Assembly (NCBI GenBank): GCA_002839205.1
Contig: PGXP01000101.1
Coordinates: 1-6,521, forward strand
Direction: 5' to 3'
Length of the DNA stretch: 6,521 nt
Origin: Spirochaetae bacterium HGW-Spirochaetae-9
GTDB taxonomy: Bacteria; Spirochaetota; Spirochaetia; Treponematales; Rectinemataceae
In this document: in pieces, positions 6,402 through 6,521 of the stretch
How the letters are laid out: each line of letters begins with the position of its first letter
How positions within the stretch are numbered: the first letter of the stretch is position 1
The notes under the pieces: generated by a model
Database searches by the model: none
The model's input: the letters and a program-made list of their open reading frames with translations, nothing else
Told to the model about the DNA's origin: nothing
Translations under genes and position numbers: made by a program

Positions 6402-6451
6402 CACAACCTCCAGCATCCGTAGTTCATTATGATTGCTTCCATCACCCTCAT
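6398..6451 (-). CDS. 17-codon bridging ORF between hflC-like gene and hflK
   Basis: The ATG at 6451 overlaps the TGA of the HflC-like gene (ATGA, 6448-6451), and its own TGA overlaps the GTG of hflK (GTGA, 6398-6401). The peptide is 17 residues with a Trp-rich end (CWRLW) and matches nothing known to me. There is no Shine-Dalgarno ahead of it, so it could be read only by ribosomes finishing the HflC-like gene. It would carry them to the hflK start. It may be coincidental. Confidence 0.25.
   Translation of the reverse strand: MRVMEAIIMNYGCWRLW
6407..6411 (-). promoter_or_regulatory. Shine-Dalgarno favouring the GTG start of hflK
   Basis: GGAGG on the minus strand with a 5-nt spacer to GTG at 6401. 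The longer frame starts (6416, 6458) lack comparable sites. The same spacing logic is used by the next gene, which also begins with GTG. Confidence 0.65.
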
Positions 6452-6521
6452 GGCACACCAGCCGGATTTAAGTACTTAAGGAGATCAGAATTGGAGGGTA
6501 GTATTATTGTCGTACCTTCGG
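6448..6521 (-). CDS. hflC: C-terminal end of an HflC-like SPFH protein, cut by window edge
   Basis: The frame enters from the window edge and ends at TGA (6448-6450), giving 23 residues: EGTTIILPSNSDLLKYLNP followed by AGVP. This resembles the conserved tail of HflC; E. coli HflC ends with a similar S-x-D-S-D-F-F-R-Y-M-K segment. The adjacent hflK supports the call. The other two minus-strand frames reach stops within 36 bases of the edge. Only the tail is visible, so HflC is inferred and another SPFH paralogue is possible. It should form the hetero-oligomer with the HflK encoded next. Confidence 0.7.
   Translation of the reverse strand, partial: EGTTIILPSNSDLLKYLNPAGVP

Noticed and set aside
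6468..6479. Perfect 12-bp palindrome TTAAGTACTTAA
   Set aside because: It lies in the coding end of the HflC-like gene (codons for L-K-Y-L-N) and has no promoter around it; short AT-rich palindromes arise by chance.

Overview
The window looks like a chromosomal stretch of a diderm (Gram-negative-type) bacterium. The reason is that it pairs an HflC/HflK membrane SPFH complex with a membrane-anchored SurA/PpiD-type folding factor and a periplasmic M23 peptidase. The genus cannot be named from sequence alone; a deltaproteobacterial-type lineage is a guess. All convincing genes lie on the minus strand, so transcription runs from high to low coordinates. No rRNA, tRNA, insertion sequence, CRISPR array or replication origin was seen.

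Layout in transcription order. (1) 6521-5232-3238: envelope quality-control operon. It holds the last 23 codons of an HflC-like gene cut by the window edge, then a complete hflK, then a 665-residue anchored protein with two degenerate parvulin modules. The hflK stop and the start of the third gene overlap as GTGA. The hflC-hflK junction contains a 17-codon reading frame that overlaps both neighbours by 4 nt. (2) 3237-2890: AT-richer intergenic stretch with a 6-bp-stem hairpin and a doubtful 51-codon frame. (3) 2889-1993: M23 (LytM-type) metallopeptidase with one N-terminal membrane anchor and all zinc ligands. (4) 1952-1: metal-resistance operon. A near-consensus sigma70 promoter has an inverted-repeat operator over its predicted start site. 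It is followed by a CadC-type ArsR/SmtB repressor and, 15 nt later, a P1B-type Zn/Cd/Pb-exporting ATPase. The ATPase runs off the window after 504 residues, so its C-terminal part is not visible.

Functional reading. HflK and HflC are known to form a membrane assembly that modulates the FtsH protease; the coupled chaperone-like protein fits the same job of membrane and envelope protein quality control. The metal operon is a self-contained sensor-exporter pair: repressor and pump share one transcript, and metal binding should release the repressor from the operator. The M23 gene between them has no visible functional tie to either operon.

The most interesting points are the duplicated and apparently non-catalytic parvulin protein tied to HflK, the bridging mini-ORF between hflC and hflK, the full set of both metal sites in the repressor, and the hairpin lying between a Shine-Dalgarno-like sequence and an ATG upstream of the M23 gene. 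None of these is proven to be a new system.
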